Source of the DNA: Acidobacteriota bacterium
Lineage (GTDB): Bacteria; Acidobacteriota; Polarisedimenticolia; Gp22-AA2
Length of the DNA: 42,276 nt
NCBI GenBank assembly: GCA_018606725.1
Contig: JAGYID010000011.1
Span: 1 to 42,276 of the forward strand
Direction of reading: 5' to 3'
In this document: positions 1 through 8,544 of the stretch, in pieces
Layout: each line of letters starts with the position of its first letter
Numbering within the stretch: position 1 is the stretch's first letter
Translations under genes and position numbers: made by a program
Notes under the pieces: generated by a model
What the model was told of the DNA's origin: nothing
The model's database searches: none
The model's input: only the letters and a program-made list of their open reading frames with translations

Positions 1-93
1 ATGTCGAATACGTTTCGGGTCCTCGCCGCTGCGGGTGCCCGTCATGACGGCCATCTGCGCGGTCTCGCGACGAACCCCGGTGAGAAATCCGGG

Positions 94-116
94 CTAGGAC
101 CCGGACCGGCTCCTAG
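94..116. repeat. 23-bp near-perfect palindrome at the glmU stop codon, related to the terminus of the 5855-6134 element
   Basis: CTAGGACCCGG-A-CCGGCTCCTAG; arms match 10/11. CGGACCGGCTCCTAG (15 nt) is the reverse complement of the left end of the element at 5855. Confidence 0.6.
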
Positions 117-2074
117 GACTCCTTGTCGCGGACCTTTCCGCGCGCCTCGGGGCCGAAGCGTTTCACCCAGTCCTCCTTGTTCTCCTGCCGGGCGCGCGAC
201 AGCGCGAGGGCGTAGGACGGGACATCCTTGGTGATCGTCGAGCCGGCGCCGATGAAGGCGCCGCGCCGGACGCGCACCGGGGCGACGAGTTGCGTGTCGC
301 TGCCGATGAAGACCTCGTCCTCGATGATCGTGCGGTGCTTGGTGACGCCGTCGTAGTTGCAGGTGATGGTGCCGGCCCCGACGTTGACCTTGCGGCCGAT
401 CTCGGCGTCGCCGAGATAGGTCAGGTGGTTGGCTTTGCTGCCGCGGCCGAGGCGGGTCTTCTTGATTTCCACGAAATTGCCGACGCGCGCCTCCTCCTCG
501 AGGACGGTCTCGGGGCGCAGGTGGGCGAACGGCCCGATCCGGCACCCCCGGCCGATGCGGGCCCCCGTGATCACGCAGTAGGACAGGACGGCGGTGCCGT
601 CGCCGATCTGCGAGTCGGTGATCCGGCTGCCGGCGCCGATCTCGGCATCGCGGCCCACGGTGGTCGCGCCGAGCAGCATGACGTTGGGCTCGATGATCGC
701 GTCGGGACCGACGGTGACCTCGACGTCGATATACGTCGTCTCGGGGTCGACGATGCTGACGCCGGCGGCCATCAGCGCGTCCGCCTTGCGGCGGTACAGC
801 GCGCGGCCGGCGGCCGACAGCTCACGGCGGGTGTTGACGCCGAGCACTTCCTGCGGGTCGGGATGCCGGTAGGCGGCGACCTTGTGTCCCTCCCGGCGCA
901 GGATTTCGATCAGGTCCGTCAGGTAGATCTCCCCCTGGGCGTTGCTCGCGGTGGCGCGCTTCAGCGGCTTCCACAACCGCGCGGCATCGACGCAGTAGAT
1001 GCCGCAGTTGATCTCCTGGGTGGCGCGCTCCTCGGGGGCGGCGTCGGTCTCCTCCACGATGCGCGACACATCGCCGCTGTAGTTGCGAATCACCCGGCCG
1101 TACCCGCTCGGATCGGGGATGACCGTCGTCAGCAGGCTGAGCGGCGCGGCGGAGGAGCGGTGGAACTGAAGGAAGTCGCGCAGCGTCTCCGATCGGAGCG
1201 CCGGCAGGTCGCCATTCAGGATCAGGATGTCTCCCTGGTAGCCGGCGAGCTGCCGCTCGGCGGACAGGACGGCGTGACCGGTTCCGAGCTGGTCCTTCTG
1301 GTAGGCGAAGCCGATCCGCTTGTCACCGTCGCCGACCGCGCGGCGCACCTCGTCGGCCTGGTTGCCGATCACGACGACCGTGCGCCCCACGCCCGCGCCG
1401 CGGGCCGCTTCGAGGACGTGACGCACCATCGGCCGCCCGGCGAGGGGGTGCAGCAGCTTGGACCAGCGCGACACCATCCGCTTGCCCTGGCCGGCGGCCA
1501 GGATCAGGGCGAACACCTCGCGGCGGGAGGCCGCCGTCGTGGCGCGGCCGGAGGGAGTGACCGACAGGGTCGGATCGCGCATCGGTCGCAGCGGGAACGG
1601 GTCATTGGCGGCTAGACCGCCGGCCCGGATGCCCGTCGTCGCGGGACGGGACGGTCCCGGAAGCCCCGGGCGGGCCGACCCCGGCCCGTTGCCGGGCGTG
1701 GCTGGGACGGCGCCGGGCGCCGGACCGCGACCCGGCGACACCACGCCGCGACCCGCTGCCGGACCGTGATCCGGGGCTGTTGCGCCGGGACCCTGCGGCG
1801 CGGGAAAGATCCGTTCCTTGCGGATGACGCCGCCGGCCGGAGTGGGCGGGGGAGCGAGCGGCTGCGGCGAGGGATACGCGGCCTTCGCCGCCGGGCGTTT
1901 CGGTGCGGGCCGCTTCGGCGCAGGGTGCCTCGGGGTCCGGTGGCGGCTCGCGGACCTGCGCGCGGGGCGCGTCTTTGTTGAACGGGTTGAACGGGTCGAA
2001 CGAGCCGAGCGGGCGGATCGGGGGGGCCTCGCCCCTCCGCCCTTACGCCTGTGCGACTTCCCCTTCTTCTTCAC
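113..2074 (-). CDS. glmU: Bifunctional UDP-N-acetylglucosamine pyrophosphorylase / glucosamine-1-phosphate N-acetyltransferase; conserved part begins near 1582, with an unusual K/R/P/S-rich N-terminal extension if the ORF start is used
   Basis: FALILAAGQGKRM-SRWSKLLHPLAGRPM nucleotidyltransferase signature, GTGHAVL, and a C-terminal left-handed beta-helix hexapeptide region (VGNFVEIKKTRLGRGSKANHLTYLGDAEIG, NVGAGTITCNYDG). Confidence 0.95.
   Translation of the reverse strand: MKKKGKSHRRKGGGARPPRSARSARSTRSTRSTKTRPARRSASRHRTPRHPAPKRPAPKRPAAKAAYPSPQPLAPPPTPAGGVIRKERIFPAPQGPGATAPDHGPAAGRGVVSPGRGPAPGAVPATPGNGPGSARPGLPGPSRPATTGIRAGGLAANDPFPLRPMRDPTLSVTPSGRATTAASRREVFALILAAGQGKRMVSRWSKLLHPLAGRPMVRHVLEAARGAGVGRTVVVIGNQADEVRRAVGDGDKRIGFAYQKDQLGTGHAVLSAERQLAGYQGDILILNGDLPALRSETLRDFLQFHRSSAAPLSLLTTVIPDPSGYGRVIRNYSGDVSRIVEETDAAPEERATQEINCGIYCVDAARLWKPLKRATASNAQGEIYLTDLIEILRREGHKVAAYRHPDPQEVLGVNTRRELSAAGRALYRRKADALMAAGVSIVDPETTYIDVEVTVGPDAIIEPNVMLLGATTVGRDAEIGAGSRITDSQIGDGTAVLSYCVITGARIGRGCRIGPFAHLRPETVLEEEARVGNFVEIKKTRLGRGSKANHLTYLGDAEIGRKVNVGAGTITCNYDGVTKHRTIIEDEVFIGSDTQLVAPVRVRRGAFIGAGSTITKDVPSYALALSRARQENKEDWVKRFGPEARGKVRDKES
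1978..2018. repeat. Degenerate 9-nt tandem repeat (gaacgggtt-like) inside the glmU N-terminal extension
   Basis: gttgaacgggttgaacgggtcgaacgagccgagcgggcg; encodes RSARSARSTRSTRST on the minus strand. Confidence 0.7.
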
Positions 2075-2125
2075 GTCCGCACCCGCGTGCGATCTTTCCC
2101 GAAACCCGGATCGGCCCCCGGACGC

Positions 2126-2683
2126 CTACATCTCCTCCGGGTGGATCAGGTTCTGGAACGTCTCGTCATCGCGCAGCGGCTCGAAGTCCGGATCGTTGCG
2201 CGCGTAGATCCGGTTGATCTCGTTGAGCTCGACCGCCTGCTTGAGATGATTGAGCGCCTCGCGGCGATCGCCTTTCAGCGCCAGCGTCGACGCCATCACG
2301 TAGTGGATCTTCTCGTCCTTGGGGGAGGCCTGCAGGGCGCGATCGAACAGCTTCAGCGCCTCGTCGTACTCGGCGTCGTTCGCCTTCATGACGCCGTAGT
2401 AGAAGGAGTCCTCCGTCCGGCGGGGCTGGGAGGATTTCGGCTCCAGGAGATTGCGACAGATGCGGGCGTAGATGCCGGCGCGATCGTGCAGCTCCTTCTC
2501 CTGTGGGTATTCCTTCTGAACCGCCTCGAACAGTTGCTGCGCATCAGCGTAGTTCTGCTTCTGGAGATGGGTGAGGGCGCGCTCGAACTCCTTCAGCGCC
2601 TTGTCATGCATGATCCAGGTATTGCTGTGCGCCACCGCGCTCTTCGTCGTCTTCTTGGCCACGACCTTCTTCAATGTCGTCAT
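2126..2683 (-). CDS. TPR-repeat protein (ORF open to 2737; ATG at 2683 preferred)
   Basis: KALKEFERALTHLQKQNYADAQQLFEAVQKEYP and NDAEYDEALKLFDRALQASPKDEKIHYVMASTLALKGDRREALNHLKQAVEL are TPR-like helical repeats. Confidence 0.8.
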   Translation of the reverse strand: MTTLKKVVAKKTTKSAVAHSNTWIMHDKALKEFERALTHLQKQNYADAQQLFEAVQKEYPQEKELHDRAGIYARICRNLLEPKSSQPRRTEDSFYYGVMKANDAEYDEALKLFDRALQASPKDEKIHYVMASTLALKGDRREALNHLKQAVELNEINRIYARNDPDFEPLRDDETFQNLIHPEEM

Positions 2684-2776
2684 CCCTCCCGGGTCCGTCC
2701 CGGCACCGGCGCGCGACCCGATCCACGGCCGGTTCAACGAGTTCCGACAGATGCTCCGTCTGTTGCGAAAGGCGGA

Positions 2777-2806
2777 ATGCTAGCAAATGCCCGCCGGATC
2801 TGTCAA
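2777..2806 (-). promoter_or_regulatory. Sigma70-type promoter for the TPR gene
   Basis: On the minus strand: TTGACA, 18-nt spacer, TAGCAT. Confidence 0.5.
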
Positions 2807-2832
2807 TTTATAGGGAGTTGCGGTCGGGGGGA

Positions 2833-3327
2833 ATGATGTTAAAGAGGACGATCTACATCGGGCTCGGGTCGAACGTCGGAGATCGGGGGCGGAATCTGCA
2901 AGCCGCCCTACAGGCATTGTCCAAAAGTCTGGATGCGCCACTGTCATGCTCCTCTGTCTATCGAACAGATCCTGTGGAAGTTGTTGACCAGGATGAGTTT
3001 CTCAATCAGGTCGCCAGCTTTTCCACAGCCATGGATCCCGAGGAAATCTTGAGGACATGCCTTTCGATCGAGACGGCGATGGGCAGGGTCCGGACCCGGC
3101 ACAAAGGTCCGCGGGTGATTGACCTTGATCTCCTGCTGGCGGGGAGCGATATCAGAGCCGGGGGCGGGGTCGACGTGCCACATCCGCGCTTGCACCTGCG
3201 GCGCTTCGTCCTCCTGCCGCTGTGCGAGATCGCCCCGGGCGCCACGCACCCGGTCCTCCGAAAGACCGTCGCGGAACTGCTCCGCGACTGCCCGGACCGC
3301 TCGCGGGTGGAGGCGCTGCGGACATGA
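2833..3327 (+). CDS. folK: 2-amino-4-hydroxy-6-hydroxymethyldihydropteridine diphosphokinase
   Basis: IYIGLGSNVGDRGRNLQAAL, SSVYRTDPVE, DQDEFLNQV, GPRVIDLDLLL: canonical HPPK motifs. Confidence 0.95.
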   Translation: MMLKRTIYIGLGSNVGDRGRNLQAALQALSKSLDAPLSCSSVYRTDPVEVVDQDEFLNQVASFSTAMDPEEILRTCLSIETAMGRVRTRHKGPRVIDLDLLLAGSDIRAGGGVDVPHPRLHLRRFVLLPLCEIAPGATHPVLRKTVAELLRDCPDRSRVEALRT

Positions 3328-3356
3328 TTGCGCGGCGGGAAACGGCTGACTATAAT
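3328..3356 (+). promoter_or_regulatory. Candidate sigma70 promoter for the deoxynucleoside kinase
   Basis: Perfect TATAAT at 3351-3356; weak -35 (TTGCGC) at 17-nt spacing. Confidence 0.4.
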
Positions 3357-3382
3357 GCGCGCTTCGACACGGTCAAATCCGG

Positions 3383-4045
3383 ATGAATTTCAAGTTTATC
3401 GCTGTCGAAGGCCCTATCGGCGTCGGCAAGACCAGTCTCGTCGACCTGCTGGCGGAGCGTTTCGAAGCCCGCAGGATCTTCGAGAAGGTCGAGAACCCCT
3501 TCCTGCACGATTTCTACCAGGACAGGGCGGGCGCCGCCTTCCAGTGCCAGCTGTTCTTCCTCCTCAGCCGATTCCGGCAGCAACAAGAGTTGGCGCAGGG
3601 GAGCCTGTTCAGCGTGGCGACGGTGTGCGACTACATCTTCGCCAAGGACAAGATCTTCGCCTATCTGAACCTCGACGACTCCGAGCTGATGCTGTACGAG
3701 AAGCTCTACGGCGTGCTCGAGGAGCAGGTGCCGCACCCGGATCTGGTCATCTACCTGCAGGCGCGCGACGACGTCCTGCTGGAGCGGATCCGCTCGCGCC
3801 GGCGCGACTACGAGAAGGAGATCTCGGAGACCTACGTCTCCGAGCTGAACCGGGCGTACAACTACTTCTTCTTCCATTACAATCGGACTCCCCTCCTGGT
3901 GATCGACACGTCGGAGATCGACTTCGTGAAGAGCCGGGAGGACCTGGAGGAATTGTTCCGCCAGATTGCCGCGATGCAGCGCGGCGTCCAGTACTACATC
4001 CCGCTCGGATCCTCGAAAGGGGGACCGGGACTGGTTCGTCCGTAG
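3383..4045 (+). CDS. Deoxynucleoside kinase (deoxyadenosine/deoxyguanosine kinase family)
   Basis: FIAVEGPIGVGKTSL P-loop, ENPFLHDFYQD, FFLLSRFRQQ, RSRRRDYE lid-like segment. Confidence 0.85.
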   Translation: MNFKFIAVEGPIGVGKTSLVDLLAERFEARRIFEKVENPFLHDFYQDRAGAAFQCQLFFLLSRFRQQQELAQGSLFSVATVCDYIFAKDKIFAYLNLDDSELMLYEKLYGVLEEQVPHPDLVIYLQARDDVLLERIRSRRRDYEKEISETYVSELNRAYNYFFFHYNRTPLLVIDTSEIDFVKSREDLEELFRQIAAMQRGVQYYIPLGSSKGGPGLVRP

Positions 4046-4126
4046 TCCGGCGCGGCGCCGCATCGCCCTGAAACGCACCGATTCCCCCGACCGGCATCGA
4101 GACCGGCAGGGAGAAGGAGGTCGCCC

Positions 4127-4990
4127 ATGTCATCCGTCCCGGAGGAACTCCGGAAAGTGACGGTCCCCGTCGTCCGCTCCGCCAGGGACGCCGGCATCCG
4201 GATCGTCATGCTCACCGCCTACGACGCCCCCACCGCCCGGCTGCTCGACGAGGCGGGGGTGGACATCCTGTTGGTCGGCGACAGCGTCGGCAACAACGTG
4301 CTCGGCTACGACAGCACCCTGCCGGTGACCATGGACGAGATGCTGCATCACACGCGGGCCGTCGTCCGCGGCGCACGGCGGGCCCTGGTGGTCGCCGACA
4401 TGCCGTATCTGTCGTATCAGACCGGTCGCCGGGACGCGGTCAGGAACGCCGGGCGGTTCATCAAGGACGCCGGCGCCGCGGCGGTCAAGATCGAAGGCGG
4501 ACGGCGGCGGGCGGCTCTCGTGCGCGCCCTGCTCGACGCGGAGATCCCGGTCATGGGGCACATCGGCCTGACGCCGCAGTCGGTGCATGTCATGGGCGGC
4601 TACCGGGTGCAGGGCAAGCGCGTCGACGAGGCGCGCGCCCTGATCGAGGACGCGCGGGCCCTTGAGGAGGCCGGCATCTTCTCGCTGGTCCTCGAGGGGA
4701 TGCCCGAGCCGGTCGGCCGGGCGGTGACCGCGGCGGTGGGCACCCCGACCATCGGCATCGGCGCCGGGCGTTACTGCGACGGTCAGGTCCTGGTGTTCCA
4801 CGATTTCGCCGGCTTCAACCCGGGGCCGCCGCCGCGCTTCGCCCGCCGGTACGCCGACCTCAATGCCGTGATCGGCGATGCGGCGCGGCGCTTCATCGCC
4901 GACGTCCGGCAGGGGTCCTTCCCGTCCGAATCGGAGGTCTACAGCGCCCCGACCCCCCTCACGTCGGACCGTCGCCCCGGTCGCGGCTGA
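4127..4990 (+). CDS. panB: 3-methyl-2-oxobutanoate hydroxymethyltransferase
   Basis: MLTAYDAPTARLLDEAGVDILLVGDSVGNNVLGYDSTLPVTMDEMLHH, VKIEGG, MGHIGLTPQSVHVMGGYRVQG, TIGIGAGRYCDGQVLVFHD. Confidence 0.97.
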   Translation: MSSVPEELRKVTVPVVRSARDAGIRIVMLTAYDAPTARLLDEAGVDILLVGDSVGNNVLGYDSTLPVTMDEMLHHTRAVVRGARRALVVADMPYLSYQTGRRDAVRNAGRFIKDAGAAAVKIEGGRRRAALVRALLDAEIPVMGHIGLTPQSVHVMGGYRVQGKRVDEARALIEDARALEEAGIFSLVLEGMPEPVGRAVTAAVGTPTIGIGAGRYCDGQVLVFHDFAGFNPGPPPRFARRYADLNAVIGDAARRFIADVRQGSFPSESEVYSAPTPLTSDRRPGRG

Positions 4991-5012
4991 GATCCGCCGA
5001 CGCAAGCGCCGC

Positions 5013-5858
5013 ATGGACACCATCGCCACCACGGAGCGGATGAAGCAGCTGGCGCGCGCCGCTGCGCGCGCCGGGCGGCGCATCGGTCTGGTGCCGACGA
5101 TGGGGGCGCTGCATGAGGGGCATCTGTCGCTCGCCCGCCGGGCGCGCGCCGAGTGCGACCTGGTGGTCCTGTCGATTTACGTCAACTCGCTGCAGTTCGG
5201 CCCGAGCGAGGACTTCCGGGCCTACCCGCGCGATCCGGTGCGCGACGGCGCGCTGGCGCGCGGCGCCGGGGTCGATGCCCTGTTCGTCCCGGACGAGGGC
5301 GAAATCCACCTCGACGGGCACCGGACCCGCGTCGAGGTCGAGGGGCTTCAGGATACGCTGTGCGGCCGCTCCCGGCCGGGTCACTTCCGCGGCGTGACCA
5401 CGGTCGTGGCGAAACTGCTGGCGATCGTCCGGCCCGCCGCCGCCTACTTCGGCGAGAAGGACGCGCAACAGCTCCGCATCCTCAGAAGGATGGCCCGCGA
5501 CCTGCACGATGACTGCATCATCGTCGGCTGCCCGATCGTCCGCGAGGCGGACGGCCTGGCGATGTCGTCCCGGAACGTCTATCTGACCCCCGACGAACGT
5601 CGCGCCGCCCCGGTGCTGCATCGGGCGCTGCGGGCGGCGACGGAAGCCGCCCGCGGCGGCGAGGCGAGCGCGGCGCGGCTGACGGCGCTGGTGCGCGAGA
5701 CGATCGCCGGCGAGCCGCTGGCGCGCATCGATTACGTCGAAGCGGTCGATGACGAGACCCTGGAGCCTGTGCGCGAGGTGCGGGGAAAGGCCGTGCTCGC
5801 GGTTGCCGCCTGGTTCGGCCGGGCCCGCCTGATTGACAACGTGGTCCTGGGATGCTAG
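5013..5858 (+). CDS. panC: Pantoate--beta-alanine ligase (ORF open from 4878; ATG at 5013 preferred)
   Basis: IGLVPTMGALHEGHLSLARRAR, VVLSIYVNSLQFGPSEDFRAYPRD, YFGEKDAQQLRILRRM, MSSRNVYL. Confidence 0.96.
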   Translation: MDTIATTERMKQLARAAARAGRRIGLVPTMGALHEGHLSLARRARAECDLVVLSIYVNSLQFGPSEDFRAYPRDPVRDGALARGAGVDALFVPDEGEIHLDGHRTRVEVEGLQDTLCGRSRPGHFRGVTTVVAKLLAIVRPAAAYFGEKDAQQLRILRRMARDLHDDCIIVGCPIVREADGLAMSSRNVYLTPDERRAAPVLHRALRAATEAARGGEASAARLTALVRETIAGEPLARIDYVEAVDDETLEPVREVRGKAVLAVAAWFGRARLIDNVVLGC

Positions 5859-6134
5859 GAGCCGGTCCGAGTATTGGGCTGGGCCGCGTTCCGGACGCCG
5901 TGGGGCCGGACGCGAGGCGTCCGCGACGCAGGCGATGCGGTGGCATCGCCGAGGAGCGGCAACGACGCAGACGGCCCCACGCCGCCGGAACCCGAAGGGC
6001 GCATGGGGATTGCGGCCGCAGCCGGCGTCGCTCGTCGTCGGTGACCGACTGAGGTCACTGTCCTCCTCGCTCCTTGTCCGCGACCCGCAAGCCCCACGCG
6101 CGCGGCCCGGCCGAATACTCGGACAGGCTCCTAG
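5855..6134. repeat. 280-bp structured palindromic element with 34-bp imperfect terminal inverted repeats (MITE/REP-like), in the convergent panC/coaE intergenic space
   Basis: Left 5855-5888 CTAGGAGCCGGTCCGAGTATTGGGCTGGGCCGCG; reverse complement of right 6101-6134 is CTAGGAGCCTGTCCGAGTATTCGGCCGGGCCGCG (31/34 identical). Internal hairpins GGACGC-gag-GCGTCC, GGCGATGC-ggtg-GCATCGCC, GTGACC-gactga-GGTCAC. Confidence 0.85.
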
Positions 6135-6145
6135 CCGCCGGCGAC

Positions 6146-6853
6146 TCAGGTCAGCTCGGCGATCGCCTGCAGATCCTGCTGCAGGTGCCGGAACACCGTC
6201 CGGGAGCGTGCCTCGGTGGCGGGCAACCCGTGCGACGTGTCGATGGAGTAATGCCCCACCTTGAGCTTGTCGCGCGCCGGCATCTGCGCGGCGATCCGGG
6301 CCGCGGCGTCCTCTTGCGACAGGCCGTCGCGGCGGACGATTCTCTCCAGCTGGATCGCGGGGGCGCAGTCGGTCACCACGACGCGGTGGTAGTCGCGGTA
6401 GTAGCCGGTCTCGATCAGAAGCGCCGCGTTGGTGACGGCGATCCGGCCCTGGCCGGTGTCGGCGAGCAGCTCCACCAGGCGGGCCTCCTCGCTCCGGATG
6501 AGCGGATGGAGGATCGACTCGAGGAGCGATCGCCGATCCGTGTCGGCGAAGACGATCCGGCCGAGCCGGCTGCGATCGATCGACCCCTCCGCGTCCAGGA
6601 TGTCGCGGCCGAACGCCTCGACCACCCGCTCGTAGGCGCCGCCGCCCTTGACGATCAGGCGGTGGGCGATGTCATCGGCGTCGAGGATGCTGGCCCCGAG
6701 ACCCGCGAAAATTCGTGACACGGTCGACTTGCCGGTGGCGATGCCGCCGGTCAATCCGACGCGCAGGACGAACGGGCGTTGTCGCGGGGCCGGGCCGGCG
6801 GCTTGAGCACCGGGGGAACCGGGGCCGACGGGCGCGGCATCGGGGGGCGTCAT
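6146..6853 (-). CDS. coaE: Dephospho-CoA kinase
   Basis: RVGLTGGIATGKSTVSRIFAGLGASILDADDIAHRLI, ILHPLIR, DLQAIAE. Confidence 0.94.
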   Translation of the reverse strand: MTPPDAAPVGPGSPGAQAAGPAPRQRPFVLRVGLTGGIATGKSTVSRIFAGLGASILDADDIAHRLIVKGGGAYERVVEAFGRDILDAEGSIDRSRLGRIVFADTDRRSLLESILHPLIRSEEARLVELLADTGQGRIAVTNAALLIETGYYRDYHRVVVTDCAPAIQLERIVRRDGLSQEDAAARIAAQMPARDKLKVGHYSIDTSHGLPATEARSRTVFRHLQQDLQAIAELT

Positions 6854-7782
6854 CGGGCGGCGCCTTCGCGACGCGCGCGCGCGACCCGCAGCGTGTTGCG
6901 CAGCAGGCAGGCGATGGTGAGCGGGCCGACGCCGCCCGGTACGGGGCTCAGGTGGCCGGCCTGCGCCATGCCCTCGACCGGGTGGACATCGCCGATCAGG
7001 ACGAAACCGCGCTCTCTCATCAGCCGCAGGCGCGGCGAATCTTTCCCGAGGTATGAAGCCGCCAGGCCCGCGTCATCGACGCGGTTGATCCCCACGTCGA
7101 CGACCGCCGCGCCCGGCCGGATGTGCTCGGCCCGGATGAAAGCCGGGCGGCCGATGGCGGCCACCAGGATGTCGGCCTGGCGCGTCACCCCGGGCAGGTC
7201 GTCGGTCTTCGAGTGGCAGATGGTCACGGTGGCGTCACGCTGCAGGAGGAGGACCGCCAGGGGCTTGCCGACGATCTCGCTGCGGCCGACGATGACCGCG
7301 CGCCGGCCGCGGATCGGGATCCGGTACCGGTCGAGGAGCTCGATGACCCCCGCCGGCGTGCAGGGGACCGGCGCCGGCAGGTTCATCAGCAGGCGTCCGG
7401 AGTTGGCCGGGTGGAGCCCGTCGACATCCTTCTGCGGGTCGATGGCCAGCAGGACCGGAATCCGTTCGAGCCCCTTCGGCAGCGGGAGCTGTACGAGGAT
7501 ACCGTCGACGTCCGGATCGGCGTTCAGGGCGCCGATCCGATCGAGGAGCACCTCCTGGGGGACGGTCGCCGGGAAACGGACTTCCTCGGATCGCAGCCCG
7601 ACCTCGCCGCAGGCGGCGACCTTGTTCCGGACGTAGACCGTCGAGGCCGGGTCGTCGCCCACCAGGACCGCCACCAGCTTCGGGGCGGAGCCGCGCCGGC
7701 GACGGTACTCCTCCACCTCGCCGGCCACCTCGGCCCGAATCGCCCGCGCCACCGCCGCGCCGTCGAGGAGCTGCGCCCCCAT
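6850..7782 (-). CDS. folD: Bifunctional methylenetetrahydrofolate dehydrogenase/cyclohydrolase (ORF open to 8037; ATG at 7782 preferred)
   Basis: LVAVLVGDDPASTVYVRNK, GILVQLPLPKGL, DVDGLHPANSGRL, PCTPAGVIELL, AVIVGRSEIVGKPLAVLLLQRDATVTICHSKT, PVPGGVGPLTIACLLRNT. Overlaps coaE by 4 bp. Confidence 0.96.
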   Translation of the reverse strand: MGAQLLDGAAVARAIRAEVAGEVEEYRRRRGSAPKLVAVLVGDDPASTVYVRNKVAACGEVGLRSEEVRFPATVPQEVLLDRIGALNADPDVDGILVQLPLPKGLERIPVLLAIDPQKDVDGLHPANSGRLLMNLPAPVPCTPAGVIELLDRYRIPIRGRRAVIVGRSEIVGKPLAVLLLQRDATVTICHSKTDDLPGVTRQADILVAAIGRPAFIRAEHIRPGAAVVDVGINRVDDAGLAASYLGKDSPRLRLMRERGFVLIGDVHPVEGMAQAGHLSPVPGGVGPLTIACLLRNTLRVARARREGAAR

Positions 7783-7789
7783 GATCAGC

Positions 7790-8476
7790 TCATCCCTGCA
7801 CGAACTGCCGGTGAAACGCGAACGACAGGGTGTGGGTCTGGGCGCCGAGCTGCAGAAAGGATACGTGCAGACGGAATTCCTTCCAGGCCTCCGGCAGCGG
7901 CCCGAACACCAGCAGGCGCGACACCTTCGTGCCGGCCGGAATGGTCGTGCTGCTGTCGAAGATGTAGCGCGCCGCCTCCTCGATGGCGGTCTCGGGGTTG
8001 GGCGCTTCCGGGTTGATCGCCTCGGTATTGACGGCACGCCGGTACAGGTCGGTCAGATCGACCGCGAACTGCTGTTCGTTGCGGTCGGTGACCAGCAGGA
8101 CGTTGCCCGCCTGGAAGGTCACCGGCAGCGACGACCGGTTGTCGAACTCCATGCGGAACGCGTGGAACAGCTCCGGCCGCCCGGGGGCCACCGCGAACGG
8201 GTCGGCGGCGCCCGGGTCGATGCCCCGGATGAAGGCGGCCCGCTCGGCCGGCTCCAGGAATTCCACCTCGACCGTCAGTCCCTTCAGGGAGAAACGAGTG
8301 ACGCGGGCGCCGCTCCCGGGCTTCGCCTTCTTGTCGTACGGCCCGGCGAAGATCCGGTAGGCGCGGGGCGGCTTGTCGGCGAACGCCGCGCCGCGGGGAT
8401 CGAGCAGGCCCGCCCCGGCGCAGACGGAAACGGCCAGGAGGATCGCGAACGCGCGTCGGATCGGCTGTGAGAGCAT
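7790..8476 (-). CDS. Predicted secreted protein of unknown function (ORF open to 8926; ATG at 8476 preferred)
   Basis: N-terminal signal-like segment MLSQPIRRAFAILLAVSVCAGAGLLDPRGAAFA; beta-rich remainder; 7 bp upstream of folD on the same strand. Confidence 0.65.
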   Translation of the reverse strand: MLSQPIRRAFAILLAVSVCAGAGLLDPRGAAFADKPPRAYRIFAGPYDKKAKPGSGARVTRFSLKGLTVEVEFLEPAERAAFIRGIDPGAADPFAVAPGRPELFHAFRMEFDNRSSLPVTFQAGNVLLVTDRNEQQFAVDLTDLYRRAVNTEAINPEAPNPETAIEEAARYIFDSSTTIPAGTKVSRLLVFGPLPEAWKEFRLHVSFLQLGAQTHTLSFAFHRQFVQG

Positions 8477-8544
8477 GCGTTCGAGGGGTGATGCAAAGAA
8501 ACCGCGCAGCTGCTTCGGGCCCGACCGGAGCGGAGCGGCCCCGC

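Noticed and set aside
1-234. 77-aa ORF at the window start
   Set aside because: Low-complexity P/R/G-rich translation crossing the glmU 3' end on the opposite strand and the palindromic repeat; a typical spurious high-GC ORF.
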